A DNA stretch of 34,989 bases from Anaerolineae bacterium (GCA_016926805.1 JAFGNV010000133.1:1-34989), one strand, 5' to 3'; shown: positions 7,589 through 16,906, counted from the stretch's first letter. The notes: generated by a model from the sequence alone, not told the origin. Numbers and translations are program-made.

Positions 7589-10117
7589 TTAATCCTGGTG
7601 GGTTATTTCTATATCACCCAACCACAAAAAATCATCGCCCGGTTGACCGGCTCCAGCGGTGATGGGTAAACGTTCTAAGGTTTCAGCGTGATACAGGCCC
7701 ATGACCAAGGGGTAACGACCCGGCGGAGTATTGGGGTTGAGGTGTAAGCGAAATTGGCCAATCCCCCGCTGCCCGACTCGCCAGATGGAGGTAGGGAGGC
7801 GACAGGCGGGGTCGTCGTCCTGCTGCGCCCAGAGGGTTGCGCCGTCGGTTAGGTGAACAAAAGCCCGGTAATTGGCGCCGGGATTTTCCAACGTCTGCCA
7901 GTAGAGGTTCAGATAAAGGGTGTCGCCGGGAGCAACAGCCTGAATGGGCAGATCGTAACCAAGAAATCTTATCGCCGGGCCAAATTGGGCTTCCAACCGT
8001 TGGGCTGGTTCAGCCTGTTGGGTAAAATGTTGGGGCGTGGCCCATCGGTCAAAAATATCCTCGTAAGCCTCTAAGGGGTAGCGAGATGGCGCCTCGGGTT
8101 GTTCCGCCTCGGCAGAAAAAATTCGCAGCCGGATTTCCCCTTCGCGTTCAATTTGGCCGGTCTCGATGTAGGCTTCATCCGTGACCGGAGAGGCATCTCC
8201 TGGCGCACGCACAAAATACTGGGCCGGAGTGTTGTAGCAGGAACGGGCCTGGCCATAATTGTACCAGATGGGAATGATGAAATCTTCGTTGATACTGCGA
8301 AAGTCGCCGGAGAACTTGCCCTGAGCCTGGAGCGCCCCAATTGCTTTCCACCCCTCTCGCTTCGGATAGCCAAAGTAGCTTCGCTCCTGGGGAAGGTCAT
8401 TGTAAATTAGCTGCCAGCTTGACCCATCCCATTTTTGCCGGAGTTGGGCCAAGCTCGATTCTTTTCGGAGAAAGACGGTTATATCGTAAATTACAATCGC
8501 TCCGGCCAACAGCAGGCCCATCACCAGAAGCAAAAGGAGAACCGAGCGAATCAGCGCTGGAGGCATTTTGCCCTTCAAATTTGAGGTAGTCCATTGGTTA
8601 AGGCCCTGGTATACGGCAGCCCAGCCAGCACCGGCCAGCAAAACGACACCGGGATACATAATGTACACGTGGGTGCGCGGATCGTCTACCAGAAAAACAT
8701 AACCAATAAAGGCTGCACCAAACATAATCCAGGCGACTCTTGTCTCGGGGTTGGGGGCGAGCCAGACCCAAAGCAAACCCAGCAACAGCCAGGGTAAGAT
8801 GGCTAAACTTGATGAGCCAATTTGCCACATTTCTGGTAACCATAACGTTGAGGCAGCAAACAATCCCAGGGCACCTACGGCCCAACGCCATCTTTCGGCA
8901 AACCTTGCGCTTTGCCAGACCGCAAAACAGAGAATTCCCAGCCCGGCCAGCGGCATGTAAAAATGCGAACTGTAATCTTTGTCCAGTCGCTGCAATAAAT
9001 TCAAATTGTTATACAATAGGCCCGGTTTGACCCGCGACCCAGAGAGATAGGCCACGGTATGTTCAAACTCGGGGTCAAACAGGTAGGGTAGGTAAAACGA
9101 GGCCAGCAGGCCCAGAAAGAGGACCAACGCCACCATGGCGACAATTCTTTCCGGTGTTTTTTTTACGTTTGTGACAATCAGCCAGATCAGATAGGCCCCA
9201 GCCGGCAGTAGCAAGAGAGCGTCAAAATGGGCTAACAGGCACGTTGACAGCAGAATGGCGGCGGGAATTTGTAAACGGGGCTGGCGATATTGCCAGGCCA
9301 GATAGAGGCCATAGATGGCCAACGGTCCCAGAAAAAAAATCAAGGCCTGATACTGCGCCATTCGGGCAAAGCCAATGGCATAACCGTTAATGGCCCACAA
9401 CAACCCGGCCACAATCCCTGTCGACCAGTTGAACCAACGCCGCCCGAGGAAAAAGAGGGTCGCTACACTGAGAATACTGCTCACCGCGAAGGGCAAACGG
9501 GCCAGAGTCTCATCGATGTGGCCGGTAAGCAACCAGAACACCACCGGCAGCAACATCTGGGCCGGGCCTTTACGATGTAAAAAAAGGGCGTAGTCTTCGC
9601 CCTGAAACAGGCGCACACCCAGCATCAACGCTTCGGCTTCGTCTTCATGAAATTCCGCATACCCCAGTCGAGGCAGGCGCAAAGCAATAGCCAGACTCAC
9701 TAATAACGCCAGAATTAGCGCCAGAAAAAGTGGCGGGGAAGGCGATGCGGCCCGATCACCATGAAGACTTTGCTGCCACCATTGCGCCATCAAGCCTGCC
9801 CCAAGGAGGACGTTGCTGACAACCAGGATTTGGTTTGCCGTCAGGGGGCAGGGCAGGTAAACGGCCAGCATCGCCGTGAGGATGGTTAAGGCCAGCGACA
9901 GGCCAATGGCCAGCGTCAAACGCTCGGTGATGTCCAGGGGGCGAGTCAAAAAAAGCTGTAGCCAGATCCAGCCGGGCAGAAAACCCAGGATGATGAATGA
10001 ACCGGCATAACGCAGCATAACCGGCGCAGGGTCAGCCAGGATCAAGCCGTTGGCGAGCAAAAGCAGGAGCAGCGGCCAGATGGTGGGCCGCTTTAAGGTG
10101 GATAATTGGGCCATCAT
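7589..10117 (-). CDS. GT39-family glycosyltransferase (ArnT/PMT-like)
   Basis: 842-residue integral membrane glycosyltransferase of the PMT/ArnT type, which transfers a sugar from a polyprenyl phosphate on the outer face of the membrane. Four or more helices precede the first extracytoplasmic loop, which carries YAEFHEDEAEALM with the catalytic-type Asp159/Glu160. RKGPAQMLLP and ARLPFAVSS follow as in the family. About 12 helices in all run to residue 540. The remaining 300 residues include a conserved GWKAIGALQAQG stretch and a C-terminal beta-rich domain (about 690-842) with LYLNLYWQTLENP and YRAFVHL. It lies 12 nt after degT and is paralogous to the gene at 25041. There is no clear SD. Acceptor and donor cannot be deduced. 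Confidence 0.85.
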   Translation of the reverse strand: MMAQLSTLKRPTIWPLLLLLLANGLILADPAPVMLRYAGSFIILGFLPGWIWLQLFLTRPLDITERLTLAIGLSLALTILTAMLAVYLPCPLTANQILVVSNVLLGAGLMAQWWQQSLHGDRAASPSPPLFLALILALLVSLAIALRLPRLGYAEFHEDEAEALMLGVRLFQGEDYALFLHRKGPAQMLLPVVFWLLTGHIDETLARLPFAVSSILSVATLFFLGRRWFNWSTGIVAGLLWAINGYAIGFARMAQYQALIFFLGPLAIYGLYLAWQYRQPRLQIPAAILLSTCLLAHFDALLLLPAGAYLIWLIVTNVKKTPERIVAMVALVLFLGLLASFYLPYLFDPEFEHTVAYLSGSRVKPGLLYNNLNLLQRLDKDYSSHFYMPLAGLGILCFAVWQSARFAERWRWAVGALGLFAASTLWLPEMWQIGSSSLAILPWLLLGLLWVWLAPNPETRVAWIMFGAAFIGYVFLVDDPRTHVYIMYPGVVLLAGAGWAAVYQGLNQWTTSNLKGKMPPALIRSVLLLLLVMGLLLAGAIVIYDITVFLRKESSLAQLRQKWDGSSWQLIYNDLPQERSYFGYPKREGWKAIGALQAQGKFSGDFRSINEDFIIPIWYNYGQARSCYNTPAQYFVRAPGDASPVTDEAYIETGQIEREGEIRLRIFSAEAEQPEAPSRYPLEAYEDIFDRWATPQHFTQQAEPAQRLEAQFGPAIRFLGYDLPIQAVAPGDTLYLNLYWQTLENPGANYRAFVHLTDGATLWAQQDDDPACRLPTSIWRVGQRGIGQFRLHLNPNTPPGRYPLVMGLYHAETLERLPITAGAGQPGDDFLWLGDIEITHQD

Positions 10118-10129
10118 GTTTTGGCGAGG

Positions 10130-11326
10130 CTATTCCAGGCCATCATAAAATGTCGCAATGGCCTCGACCACCGTTTGAAGCTGTTCCTCGGTTAATTCGG
10201 GATAGATGGGCAGAGCGATGGTTTGTTCCGCGGCTGCTTCACTGGCCGGATAGTTTCCGGCGCAATAGCCCCAATCTGTAAAACATTTTTGTAGGTGCAG
10301 GGGCACAGGGTAATAAATTTCCGTGCCGATTTTGCGCTCGGTCAAAAAGGCACGTAATTCGTCGCGTTTTTGACCTACCCGAAGAACGTATTGGTTGTAG
10401 ATATGGCGGTAATTGGCAAACGGCGCGGTGGCGTCCACCCGGTGGGCGTATTGGCCTGATTGGCCAGACTCAAAGGGCAAGATCAGGAGAGCGTCGTGCT
10501 TGTCTGGCGCGTCGGTCAGGCCCAATTTGGCAAACAGGTTATTGTAGCGTTGCGCGTTATGCTGCCGTCCGGCGGTCCAGCCATCCAGGTATTTTAGCTT
10601 GACTCGTACCACCGCCGCCTGCAAAGCGTCGAGCCGGAAATTGCCGCCCACAAATTGGTGATAATATTTGGGTTCGCTGCCGTGTACCCGTAAAATCTTC
10701 ATCTGGGTGGCCAGGTCGGGATCGTTGGTGGTAACGGCGCCACCATCGCCAAACGCGCCCAGGTTTTTGGAAGGGAAGAAAGAAAAGCAGCCGATGTGAC
10801 CGATACCCCCGGCCCGGCGCCCCTTATACTCCGCGCCGATGGCCTGGGCCGCATCCTCGATAACATACAGGCTATGCCGTTCGGCGATATCCATAATGGG
10901 GTCCATATCGGCGCATTGACCGTAAAGATGTACCGGGATGATCGCCCTGGTTCGAGGCGTAATCCTGGCTTCGATGTGAGCCGGGTCGATGTTAAAGGTT
11001 TTGGTATCGATGTCTGCAAATACTGCCTTGGCCCCCAGCCGGGCAATGCTGCCGGCCGTGGCAAAAAAGGTGTAAGGCGTTGTAATCACTTCGTCGCCCG
11101 GTTGCAGGTTGATGGCCATCAGGGCGACGAGGAGCGCGTCTGTACCCGATGAAACGCCCAGTGCAAATTTGGTGCGGCAATATGCGGCCAGTTCTTCTTC
11201 TAAAGCCTGTACTTCTGGCCCCAGAATAAAATACTGCGAGTCGCACACCCGGTTGATGGCGGTTTGTATTTCTTGCCGAATGGTGGCATATTGGAGTTTC
11301 AAATCCAGTAACGGAACAGTGGTCAT
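10130..11326 (-). CDS. DegT/DnrJ/EryC1/StrS aminotransferase
   Basis: 398-residue PLP-dependent sugar aminotransferase of the DegT/DnrJ family. The PLP lysine is Lys187 in [16 protein letters not shown]; Asp158 in [10 protein letters not shown] binds the pyridine nitrogen; SSGTDAL at 59-65 binds phosphate. These enzymes convert keto-sugar nucleotides to amino sugars for surface glycans, with glutamate as donor. The frame is open 31 codons further upstream, but the ATG at 11326 follows GGGAGGAT, and the protein then begins [10 protein letters not shown] as in the family. It is followed after 12 nt by a GT39 gene, so its product may feed that glycan. It diverges from folK across about 53 nt. 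Confidence 0.92.
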   Translation of the reverse strand: MTTVPLLDLKLQYATIRQEIQTAINRVCDSQYFILGPEVQALEEELAAYCRTKFALGVSSGTDALLVALMAINLQPGDEVITTPYTFFATAGSIARLGAKAVFADIDTKTFNIDPAHIEARITPRTRAIIPVHLYGQCADMDPIMDIAERHSLYVIEDAAQAIGAEYKGRRAGGIGHIGCFSFFPSKNLGAFGDGGAVTTNDPDLATQMKILRVHGSEPKYYHQFVGGNFRLDALQAAVVRVKLKYLDGWTAGRQHNAQRYNNLFAKLGLTDAPDKHDALLILPFESGQSGQYAHRVDATAPFANYRHIYNQYVLRVGQKRDELRAFLTERKIGTEIYYPVPLHLQKCFTDWGYCAGNYPASEAAAEQTIALPIYPELTEEQLQTVVEAIATFYDGLE

Positions 11327-11349
11327 AAAAATCCTCCCGTATTTGATGA

Positions 11350-11355
11350 AGTATA
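11350..11355 (-). promoter_or_regulatory. Candidate -10 box of degT
   Basis: TATACT on the minus strand lies 24 nt before the ATG at 11326, just upstream of the GGGAGG ribosome site. No good -35 was found, so the call rests on position and the -10 alone. Confidence 0.35.
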
Positions 11356-11379
11356 AATCCTGTTGAAAGAAAAGAATTG

Positions 11380-11874
11380 ATGAAGCAACAACACCTGGTA
11401 TATTTAGCCCTGGGCGCAAATTTGGGCCACCGTAAAAACAATTTAAAACAGGCCCTGCAGAAACTCGCGCCCAACGTAGAAATTCTGGCTACTTCCCGGC
11501 TCTACGAAACCGCTCCGGCCTATGTCTTCGATCAGCCTGCTTTTCTGAATATGGCGGTCAAAGGGCAAACCAGCTTGTCGCCGACAGATCTGCTGGCTTA
11601 CCTCAAGCAGATTGAAACTGAAATGGGCCGCGAAAAAGCCGTTCGCTTTGGCCCACGTCTCATTGATTTGGATATTATTTTTTACAATGATTTAATCCTA
11701 AACACGCCTGATCTGCAAATTCCCCACCCCCGCATGGCCGAGCGAGGTTTTGTATTGCACCCCCTGGCAGACATCGCCGCGGATTTTGTCCATCCTGTTC
11801 TAAAACAAACCGTGGCTGAATTGGTCGCCAACCTACCTGCTGACGATGGCATCTTAACGGTGACAAAGTGGTAA
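11380..11874 (+). CDS. folK: 2-amino-4-hydroxy-6-hydroxymethyldihydropteridine pyrophosphokinase
   Basis: 164-residue HPPK, which transfers pyrophosphate from ATP to 6-hydroxymethyl-7,8-dihydropterin in folate synthesis. The HPPK signature [11 protein letters not shown] spans residues 89-99, with the two magnesium-binding aspartates Asp96 and Asp98. The N terminus [10 protein letters not shown] and the segment [10 protein letters not shown] are also typical. Length is normal. The frame begins with a TTG at 11377, but the adjacent ATG at 11380 is the better start. It faces folP tail to tail across 52 nt, so the two consecutive pathway steps are neighbours but not co-transcribed. No folB or folE is in the window. 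Confidence 0.95.
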   Translation: MKQQHLVYLALGANLGHRKNNLKQALQKLAPNVEILATSRLYETAPAYVFDQPAFLNMAVKGQTSLSPTDLLAYLKQIETEMGREKAVRFGPRLIDLDIIFYNDLILNTPDLQIPHPRMAERGFVLHPLADIAADFVHPVLKQTVAELVANLPADDGILTVTKW

Positions 11875-11926
11875 GTTGTTTAGGTTGGCCGGCCCCTGAT
11901 TTTAGGAGAATAGGGGGTACCTTCGC

Positions 11927-12832
11927 CTAACCGGGCCTGGCCGGGCGCACAATGGCGTCGGTCATTCTGGCTACCCGGCTCATTTCCCTGACCTGATGGA
12001 CGCGGATAATGTCGGCTCCCCGGTCGATGCCAATGGCGACGGTGGCTGCCGTGCCTTCCACCCGTTCATCGGGCGGCAAATCCAGGGTGTAACCAATCAT
12101 CGATTTATTCGACGTGCCCAGCAGGATGGGATACCCCAGGGAGGTGAGTTTATCCAGATGTTTGAGTAGGGTCAGGTTTTGTTCAACGGTTTTGCCAAAA
12201 CCAATACCGGGATCGATGATAATCCGTTCATCGGGGATGCCAGCGGTTTTGGCCAGGTTAATGCTGTGCTGCAGTTCGTTGGCTACATCGGCCAGGAGGT
12301 CATCATAGGTGGTGCCCAGGTAACGCCCCCCCAGTCGCTCTTCCTGCACGGCGTTGCGGGGATGGCTGCGGTTGTGCATCACCACCACCGGCACCTTGCG
12401 TTTGGCGCACAGGTCGGCCATGTTTGGATCCATTCGCAGGCCCCACACATCGTTGACCATCTGGGCGCCCGCATCCAGAGCGGCGGCGGCTACTTTGGCC
12501 TTATAGGTGTCCACCGAAATGGGCACATCGACTTTGGCGGCCAGGGCCTCGATTACCGGCACCACCCGTTTCAATTCCTCTTCAACTTCAATCGTCTCCG
12601 CGCCGGGACGGGTGCTTTCGCCGCCCACGTCAAGAAGGTGCGCCCCTTCTTGAGTAAATTTGCGGCCCTGCGCCACGGCCTGTTGGATCCAATTGTCGCC
12701 GTGCATCAGCCCATCGCCGGAAAAGCTGTCTGGGGTTACATTGATAATGCCCATCACATACGTCTGGCGGCCCCACACAAAGGTGGTGGAGCCGATGCGT
12801 AACGTGTTTGATCTCATTTTTGTTTGACTCAC
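11927..12832 (-). CDS. folP: Dihydropteroate synthase
   Basis: 301-residue DHPS, which condenses dihydropterin pyrophosphate (the folK product) with p-aminobenzoate. Signature 1 is MGIINVTPDSFSGDG (about residues 27-41) and signature 2 LLDVGGESTRPGA (about 61-73). IIDPGIGFGKT binds pterin, GTSNKSMIG carries the Lys and Ser contacts, and VHQVREM closes the barrel. All active-site elements look intact. The listed start is a GTG at 12832, 12 nt after the Kelch-regulator gene; an ATG at 12817 is an alternative five codons in. Neither has a strong SD, so translation may depend on readthrough from upstream. Confidence 0.95.
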   Translation of the reverse strand: MSQTKMRSNTLRIGSTTFVWGRQTYVMGIINVTPDSFSGDGLMHGDNWIQQAVAQGRKFTQEGAHLLDVGGESTRPGAETIEVEEELKRVVPVIEALAAKVDVPISVDTYKAKVAAAALDAGAQMVNDVWGLRMDPNMADLCAKRKVPVVVMHNRSHPRNAVQEERLGGRYLGTTYDDLLADVANELQHSINLAKTAGIPDERIIIDPGIGFGKTVEQNLTLLKHLDKLTSLGYPILLGTSNKSMIGYTLDLPPDERVEGTAATVAIGIDRGADIIRVHQVREMSRVARMTDAIVRPARPG

Positions 12833-12844
12833 TTATGTAGTGCT

Positions 12845-14212
12845 TTAATTGCCCACCGAAATCGGCAAGAATAGCTGGAACAAGACCTGGTAGGAGACCA
12901 CCGAGTCCATATATTTTCCTTCGGTGCTGTTCCAGCCGCCGATGGCGTAGATTTTGGTGTCAATCACTGCCAGACCGGCGTTGCGCCACTGATCGGTGAA
13001 GGGCGCTTCAAAGGTGGTCCAGGTATCGGTAGCCGGGTCGTATTTTTCACTGGTCGAGATTATTCGATCCCACCCGCCGCCGATGGCATACAGCTGCTTG
13101 CCGGCGTTGACCAGACCCAGGCCGCCGCGTTTTTCATTCAGCGGTGTTTTTTCCGACCACTCCCCTTTATCAGGGTCAAAAATATAGGTTTGAGCAAATT
13201 CATTCTGGCCGTCGTAACCGCCAACCACGTAAATCTTGCCGTCCAGGGACGCCGTACCGAAAAACCCTTTGGCCTCTGGCATGGCAGCGGCTAATACTTC
13301 CCAGGCGTCATCGCTGACGGAATACACCCACCCGGTATTTTCAAATGACTCTCCATCCCAGCCGCCAAAAAGATACAATTTGTCGGCCAGGGCAGCCAGG
13401 CCGTATCCGCACCGGGCTTTGGGTAGAGGCTGGCCTTGCGTCCACGTGTCGGTTTGGGAATGATAGATTTCCAGGGCATCAACAGCCTGGCCTTCGTTGG
13501 TGCAACCGCCGGGAACGTATATCTGGTCGTCAATAACCGCAGCGCTTACATTGGTCGTTGCGGTTGGTTTGGCTGCGCCTTCGCTCCAGGTATCGGTTTG
13601 GGGATTGTAGATTTCCAGCAGGCGGGTGGCGCGGTCATTGGTTCGGACGCCGCCGATGGCGTAGATTTGTCCATTTAGCGCCACAACACCCAGACCGGCA
13701 CGATGGGTCGGCATGGGAGACTGAAAACTCCAGCGGTTTGAAGGATTGCCGGTTGCCGCAATTGGTGTTGGCGTGGGTTGTTGTTCATAGAATTTGTTTT
13801 CGTCAACTTGAATGACGGGCAAGTAAGGTTTGACGATGGGGGCGTTTTTGAATCGCAAGGGGAGAATCATTGTGGCCAGAGCCAAGAGGAGAGCCAGCGC
13901 AAAGTAGACCAGTTGCCACTGCTGGAGAGCGGCTTGGCGGTTGGCAATTAAAAAAGTTTTGAGGGCAGAAGGAGCGCTGTTGGCGCCGTACTCCTCAACA
14001 ACCACCCAGCCTTCTTGAATTGCCCGCGTGGTGGCTTCGGTGCGCGATTGCACCCCCAATTTTTCAAAGATATTGCGCAGGTGAACTTTAACCGTGTTCA
14101 CACTGATGACCAGTTTGCGGGCAATCTGCTGATTGCTGGCGCCAGTGGCCACCAACTGCAATACCTGCAACTCGCGTTCACTTAAGGCGGTGCTTGTTTC
14201 CTGATCAAACAC
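12845..14212 (-). CDS. LuxR-type HTH / transmembrane / Kelch-repeat fusion protein
   Basis: 455-residue protein with an unusual layout. Residues 8-70 are a LuxR/GerE helix-turn-helix (LSERELQVLQLVATGASNQQ..., ending EKLGVQSRTEA). A single membrane helix follows at about 99-119. From residue about 160 to the end come six Kelch repeats, recognised by the IYAIGG / LYLFGG strand motifs and closing Y-x-DTW units; they could form a six-bladed propeller outside the membrane. No kinase or receiver domain is present, so it looks like a one-component, membrane-tethered regulator. The start is GTG at 14212 behind the promoter at 14246-14274. folP follows 12 nt downstream. The ligand is unknown. Confidence 0.85.
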   Translation of the reverse strand: MFDQETSTALSERELQVLQLVATGASNQQIARKLVISVNTVKVHLRNIFEKLGVQSRTEATTRAIQEGWVVVEEYGANSAPSALKTFLIANRQAALQQWQLVYFALALLLALATMILPLRFKNAPIVKPYLPVIQVDENKFYEQQPTPTPIAATGNPSNRWSFQSPMPTHRAGLGVVALNGQIYAIGGVRTNDRATRLLEIYNPQTDTWSEGAAKPTATTNVSAAVIDDQIYVPGGCTNEGQAVDALEIYHSQTDTWTQGQPLPKARCGYGLAALADKLYLFGGWDGESFENTGWVYSVSDDAWEVLAAAMPEAKGFFGTASLDGKIYVVGGYDGQNEFAQTYIFDPDKGEWSEKTPLNEKRGGLGLVNAGKQLYAIGGGWDRIISTSEKYDPATDTWTTFEAPFTDQWRNAGLAVIDTKIYAIGGWNSTEGKYMDSVVSYQVLFQLFLPISVGN

Positions 14213-14245
14213 AGATACGTCTCGTCAACCCTGGTATTTGAGTAG

Positions 14246-14274
14246 ATTATGGCATAAAACCGCAGGCAAAGCAA
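14246..14274 (-). promoter_or_regulatory. Promoter of the HTH-Kelch gene
   Basis: On the minus strand TTGCTT (14274-14269) and CATAAT (14251-14246) are 17 nt apart. Transcription would start near 14239, about 27 nt before the GTG start. Confidence 0.5.
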
Positions 14275-14316
14275 GAGGACTTTGAGGATGAGGTTTTCTC
14301 ATAAAATAATCTGTCG

Positions 14317-14967
14317 CTATGCTTCCTTTACCAGGTCTGGCAGACCTTTAGCCTGTTCCATCCAACTCATAATCTGCCCAATCGAGGGCAGACGGTGAGT
14401 CAGGCGTTTTTGATCGTTAAGGCGAGTTAATAGTTGCAGCAAACGCTCCGGGTTTTGGGCGGGGAGGTCGGAGGGAGTTTTTATGCCGGCTTCCCACAAC
14501 AGGGCGCTGTAATCCTGGCCGACACCCTCCAGACGCATCAAATCGGCAAGTTGCACCCACCGCAGAATGACCGTTTCGTTGCGTCCCGTTTGTTGTGCCA
14601 GTGCTGCTCGTTTGGCGGGGGTGGCTCCGGTTTCTCGTAATTCCTCAATTGACTCAATTCCGGCCTTTTCGCGCAGCAGTGCGGTGTATTTTCGACCAAT
14701 GCCCTTGACGCCGGTCAAGGTGGTGCCGGTGATGGTTTGGTTGGTTGTTTTTGCCGACTTATTGGCTGGATGAAGGGTGACGGTGAAGTTTTGTCCCTCA
14801 TCATCGGTGGCGGCATAAACGTGCATAATCAGGTAAGACTTATCTGTGTCAACATACTTATCCCTGAAATTGCGTAAAGGCATTGCCGGGGCAACTTTGG
14901 CCGCAATTTTGGGAGGGCGCTCAAAATCACCTTCCAACCAGATATATAACTCCTGTGCTTCGCTCAT
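14317..14967 (-). CDS. DUF4332-type helix-hairpin-helix protein
   Basis: 216-residue soluble protein. The C-terminal two thirds (about residues 80-216) match the DUF4332 pattern of tandem helix-hairpin-helix units: TGVKGIGRKYTALLREKAGI with IESIEELRETGATP, then MRLEGVGQDYSALLWEAGI with KTPSDLPAQNPERL. HhH units of this kind bind DNA backbone non-specifically, so DNA contact is likely. Residues 1-75, which include PAMPLRNFRDKYVDTDKSYL, belong to no family I recognise. GGAGGG lies 8 nt before the ATG and is encoded by the last codons of the HAD gene, 3 nt upstream, so the two are one operon. Confidence 0.75.
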   Translation of the reverse strand: MSEAQELYIWLEGDFERPPKIAAKVAPAMPLRNFRDKYVDTDKSYLIMHVYAATDDEGQNFTVTLHPANKSAKTTNQTITGTTLTGVKGIGRKYTALLREKAGIESIEELRETGATPAKRAALAQQTGRNETVILRWVQLADLMRLEGVGQDYSALLWEAGIKTPSDLPAQNPERLLQLLTRLNDQKRLTHRLPSIGQIMSWMEQAKGLPDLVKEA

Positions 14968-14970
14968 AGG

Positions 14971-15666
14971 TTATCCCTCCTCTGGAAAAACAAACCGTTG
15001 AATATCAAGCAGGCTGTCAATGACAACCGGGGCAGTGCTGGGAGTTCGTCCGGGGCGGTTGATGAGAACTGCGTCAATCCCCACATTTTTGGTGCCTTCA
15101 ATGTCATCGGTCGGGTTGTCACCCACGTAGAGAACTCGATTGGGCGGCACGCCAGCTTTTTCAAGGGCAATATCAAAGATACCCTGATATGGTTTGGCCA
15201 CGCCAACCAGGGACGAGACAATTACAAATTCAAAATAATCGTAAATGTTTAGCTTGTACAGGGTGTAGATGAGATGAGCGCCATAGTTGGACACAACACC
15301 CATCGGTACCCCCCGAGATTTCAGAAGGGTCAGGATAGGTAGAGTGTCCGGAAAGAGACTGTCAAAATAGCTGTGTTTAAAAAGCTCCCACATGTGCCAG
15401 GCTGCCGGGAGATTGTCGGGGAACAGGTCTTCAAAAATGGTCCGCCACCAGTTATTTATTTCGTTATCGTCCACCATCCCTACCGCTTCGTGGCGACGGG
15501 CAGAGAGCGTGCGCAGCATGCTCAAGCGTAGATCGTTGGCCGAGGTAAAACGGTAAGGGGGATCGATGCGAGCGAGGACTTCACCAAAGGGAGCGTCCTC
15601 TTCAAAGCCTACCAGGGTTCCACCCACATCAAACATTACAAAATCATAGCGACGCTTTTCAGCCAC
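14971..15666 (-). CDS. HAD-superfamily hydrolase
   Basis: 231-residue HAD phosphatase. Motif I is MFDVGGTLVGF: nucleophile Asp13 is present, but the general acid/base position holds Gly15 instead of Asp, as in the REG-2-like subgroup. Motif II is VVSNYGAH, motif III has the Lys in GVAKPYQGIFD, and motif IV is YVGDNPTDDIEGTKNVG. A helical cap lies between motifs I and II. The GTG at 15666 is preferred because AAGGAG lies 11 nt upstream, whereas the TTG at 15675 is too close to it. The substrate is unknown; nucleotides and sugar phosphates are typical. It is co-transcribed with the HhH protein. Confidence 0.82.
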   Translation of the reverse strand: MAEKRRYDFVMFDVGGTLVGFEEDAPFGEVLARIDPPYRFTSANDLRLSMLRTLSARRHEAVGMVDDNEINNWWRTIFEDLFPDNLPAAWHMWELFKHSYFDSLFPDTLPILTLLKSRGVPMGVVSNYGAHLIYTLYKLNIYDYFEFVIVSSLVGVAKPYQGIFDIALEKAGVPPNRVLYVGDNPTDDIEGTKNVGIDAVLINRPGRTPSTAPVVIDSLLDIQRFVFPEEG

Positions 15667-15729
15667 CTGGGACAAATCTCCTTTTTAAACTTAAACCTAA
15701 ACCGGACACAAAAGGCGAGGGTTGATTCA

Positions 15730-15757
15730 ATTATAAACGGCTTGGGGGATAGGTCAA
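15730..15757 (-). promoter_or_regulatory. Promoter of the HAD/DUF4332 operon
   Basis: On the minus strand TTGACC (15757-15752) and a perfect TATAAT (15735-15730) are 16 nt apart. Transcription would begin near 15723, about 57 nt before the GTG at 15666, and the leader contains AAAAAGGAG. Confidence 0.7.
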
Positions 15758-15774
15758 GTTATTTTAACATGGAA

Positions 15775-16815
15775 TTACGCAAACAATCGGGTAATCTCGT
15801 CCCGAGCAAACCCAGGCAGAGGGTGCGGTCTGTCGCCATCAATCAGTAGTCGCCCTTGTTCTGGCGGCGTTACCCTGCCAATCACTCTGGCGGCGATGTT
15901 TGATTTTCTCAACCGGCTGACAATCTTCCCGCTTACTTTTGGATCGGCAGCAATGAGGAGCGCGCCCGAGGCAATAACCCCCAACGGATTCAAATGAAAG
16001 TGCTGGCAGAGGGCAATTGTGGCGGGTAGATAAGGTAGTTGATTAGCCCAGATTTCCAGACCAATATTGCTGGCTTCGGCTAATTCGTGGAGGCCACTGG
16101 CCACGCCACCCTCGGTGGGATCATGCATGGCGTGAACACCACCCACCGATATGGCAATGGCCGCATCTTTGACCACGCTGATGCCCGGCTCGTGCAGAAA
16201 ATTCGCATAGTGATTAAGACTATCATCATCAAAATATTCCTGCAAATCAGACCGCATTTCAGTGGCGATAATCGCCGTTGCTTCAATGGCGATGCCTTTG
16301 GTCAGGATTAAATCGTCGCCAACTTGCGCGCTGCCGGTCCGCACCATTTTGTCTGGGGCTACTTCGCCCAACATCTGGCCAACAACAATGGGGCGGTCCA
16401 ACCCGTGGGTGATTTCGGTATGCCCGCCAATCAGAGTAATGCGCAGGGTAGTACAGGCTGAATGAATCTGGGCAAAAATCTGGTCGACCAGGGCTGGTCC
16501 GGTCTGTTTTTCGGGCAAGAGTAGAGTCGCCAGAAACCAACGTGGAACTGCGCCCGTGCAGGCGATGTCGTTGGCGTTAACATTGACCGCATACCAGCCT
16601 ATTTCATCGGTGGCAAAAGTGATAGGATCGGTGGCCACTACCAGGTAACGATCACCCATGTCAATCACAGCAGCGTCCTCGCCGATGGCAGGTCGTACCA
16701 CCAGCCGGGGATCGGGGCAAGGGTATTTGCTCAACAACCGGGTTAAGTCATTTACGGGTAGTTTACCCAGGGGGTATATCGACACGTCCTCGCTCCGTTC
16801 TTGTAATCTATCCAT
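15775..16815 (-). CDS. HypE-like AIR synthase family protein
   Basis: 346-residue member of the AIR synthase/HypE/ThiL/SelD ATP-binding superfamily. The N domain carries LGKLPVNDLTRLLSKYP, IGEDAAVID and LVVATDPITF, then WYAVNVNANDIACTGAVP, the ATP/metal-binding block. The C domain holds HAMHDPTEGGVASGLHE and the glycine-rich ASGALLIAADP. The closest match from memory is stand-alone HypE-like proteins; SelD's catalytic Cys is not seen. No hydrogenase or other hyp gene is in the window, so a carbamoyl-dehydratase role is unsupported. The start is uncertain: ATG at 16815 has no SD, whereas GTG at 16785 (336 aa) has GGAG 7 nt upstream. A structured leader with a terminator lies ahead of it. Confidence 0.8.
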   Translation of the reverse strand: MDRLQERSEDVSIYPLGKLPVNDLTRLLSKYPCPDPRLVVRPAIGEDAAVIDMGDRYLVVATDPITFATDEIGWYAVNVNANDIACTGAVPRWFLATLLLPEKQTGPALVDQIFAQIHSACTTLRITLIGGHTEITHGLDRPIVVGQMLGEVAPDKMVRTGSAQVGDDLILTKGIAIEATAIIATEMRSDLQEYFDDDSLNHYANFLHEPGISVVKDAAIAISVGGVHAMHDPTEGGVASGLHELAEASNIGLEIWANQLPYLPATIALCQHFHLNPLGVIASGALLIAADPKVSGKIVSRLRKSNIAARVIGRVTPPEQGRLLIDGDRPHPLPGFARDEITRLFA

Positions 16816-16906
16816 TGCATCTTTATCAAAAAAATAAGGGCGGAAGCAACTCAGATTGGAACGTATCGAAACAAACCAAGCTTCGAGTCGCCTCGCCCCT
16901 ACTCCC

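Noticed and set aside
11875..11926. Bidirectional terminator between folK and folP
   Set aside because: Only a weak CCCCT/AGGGG pairing with a long loop and no T-run was found.
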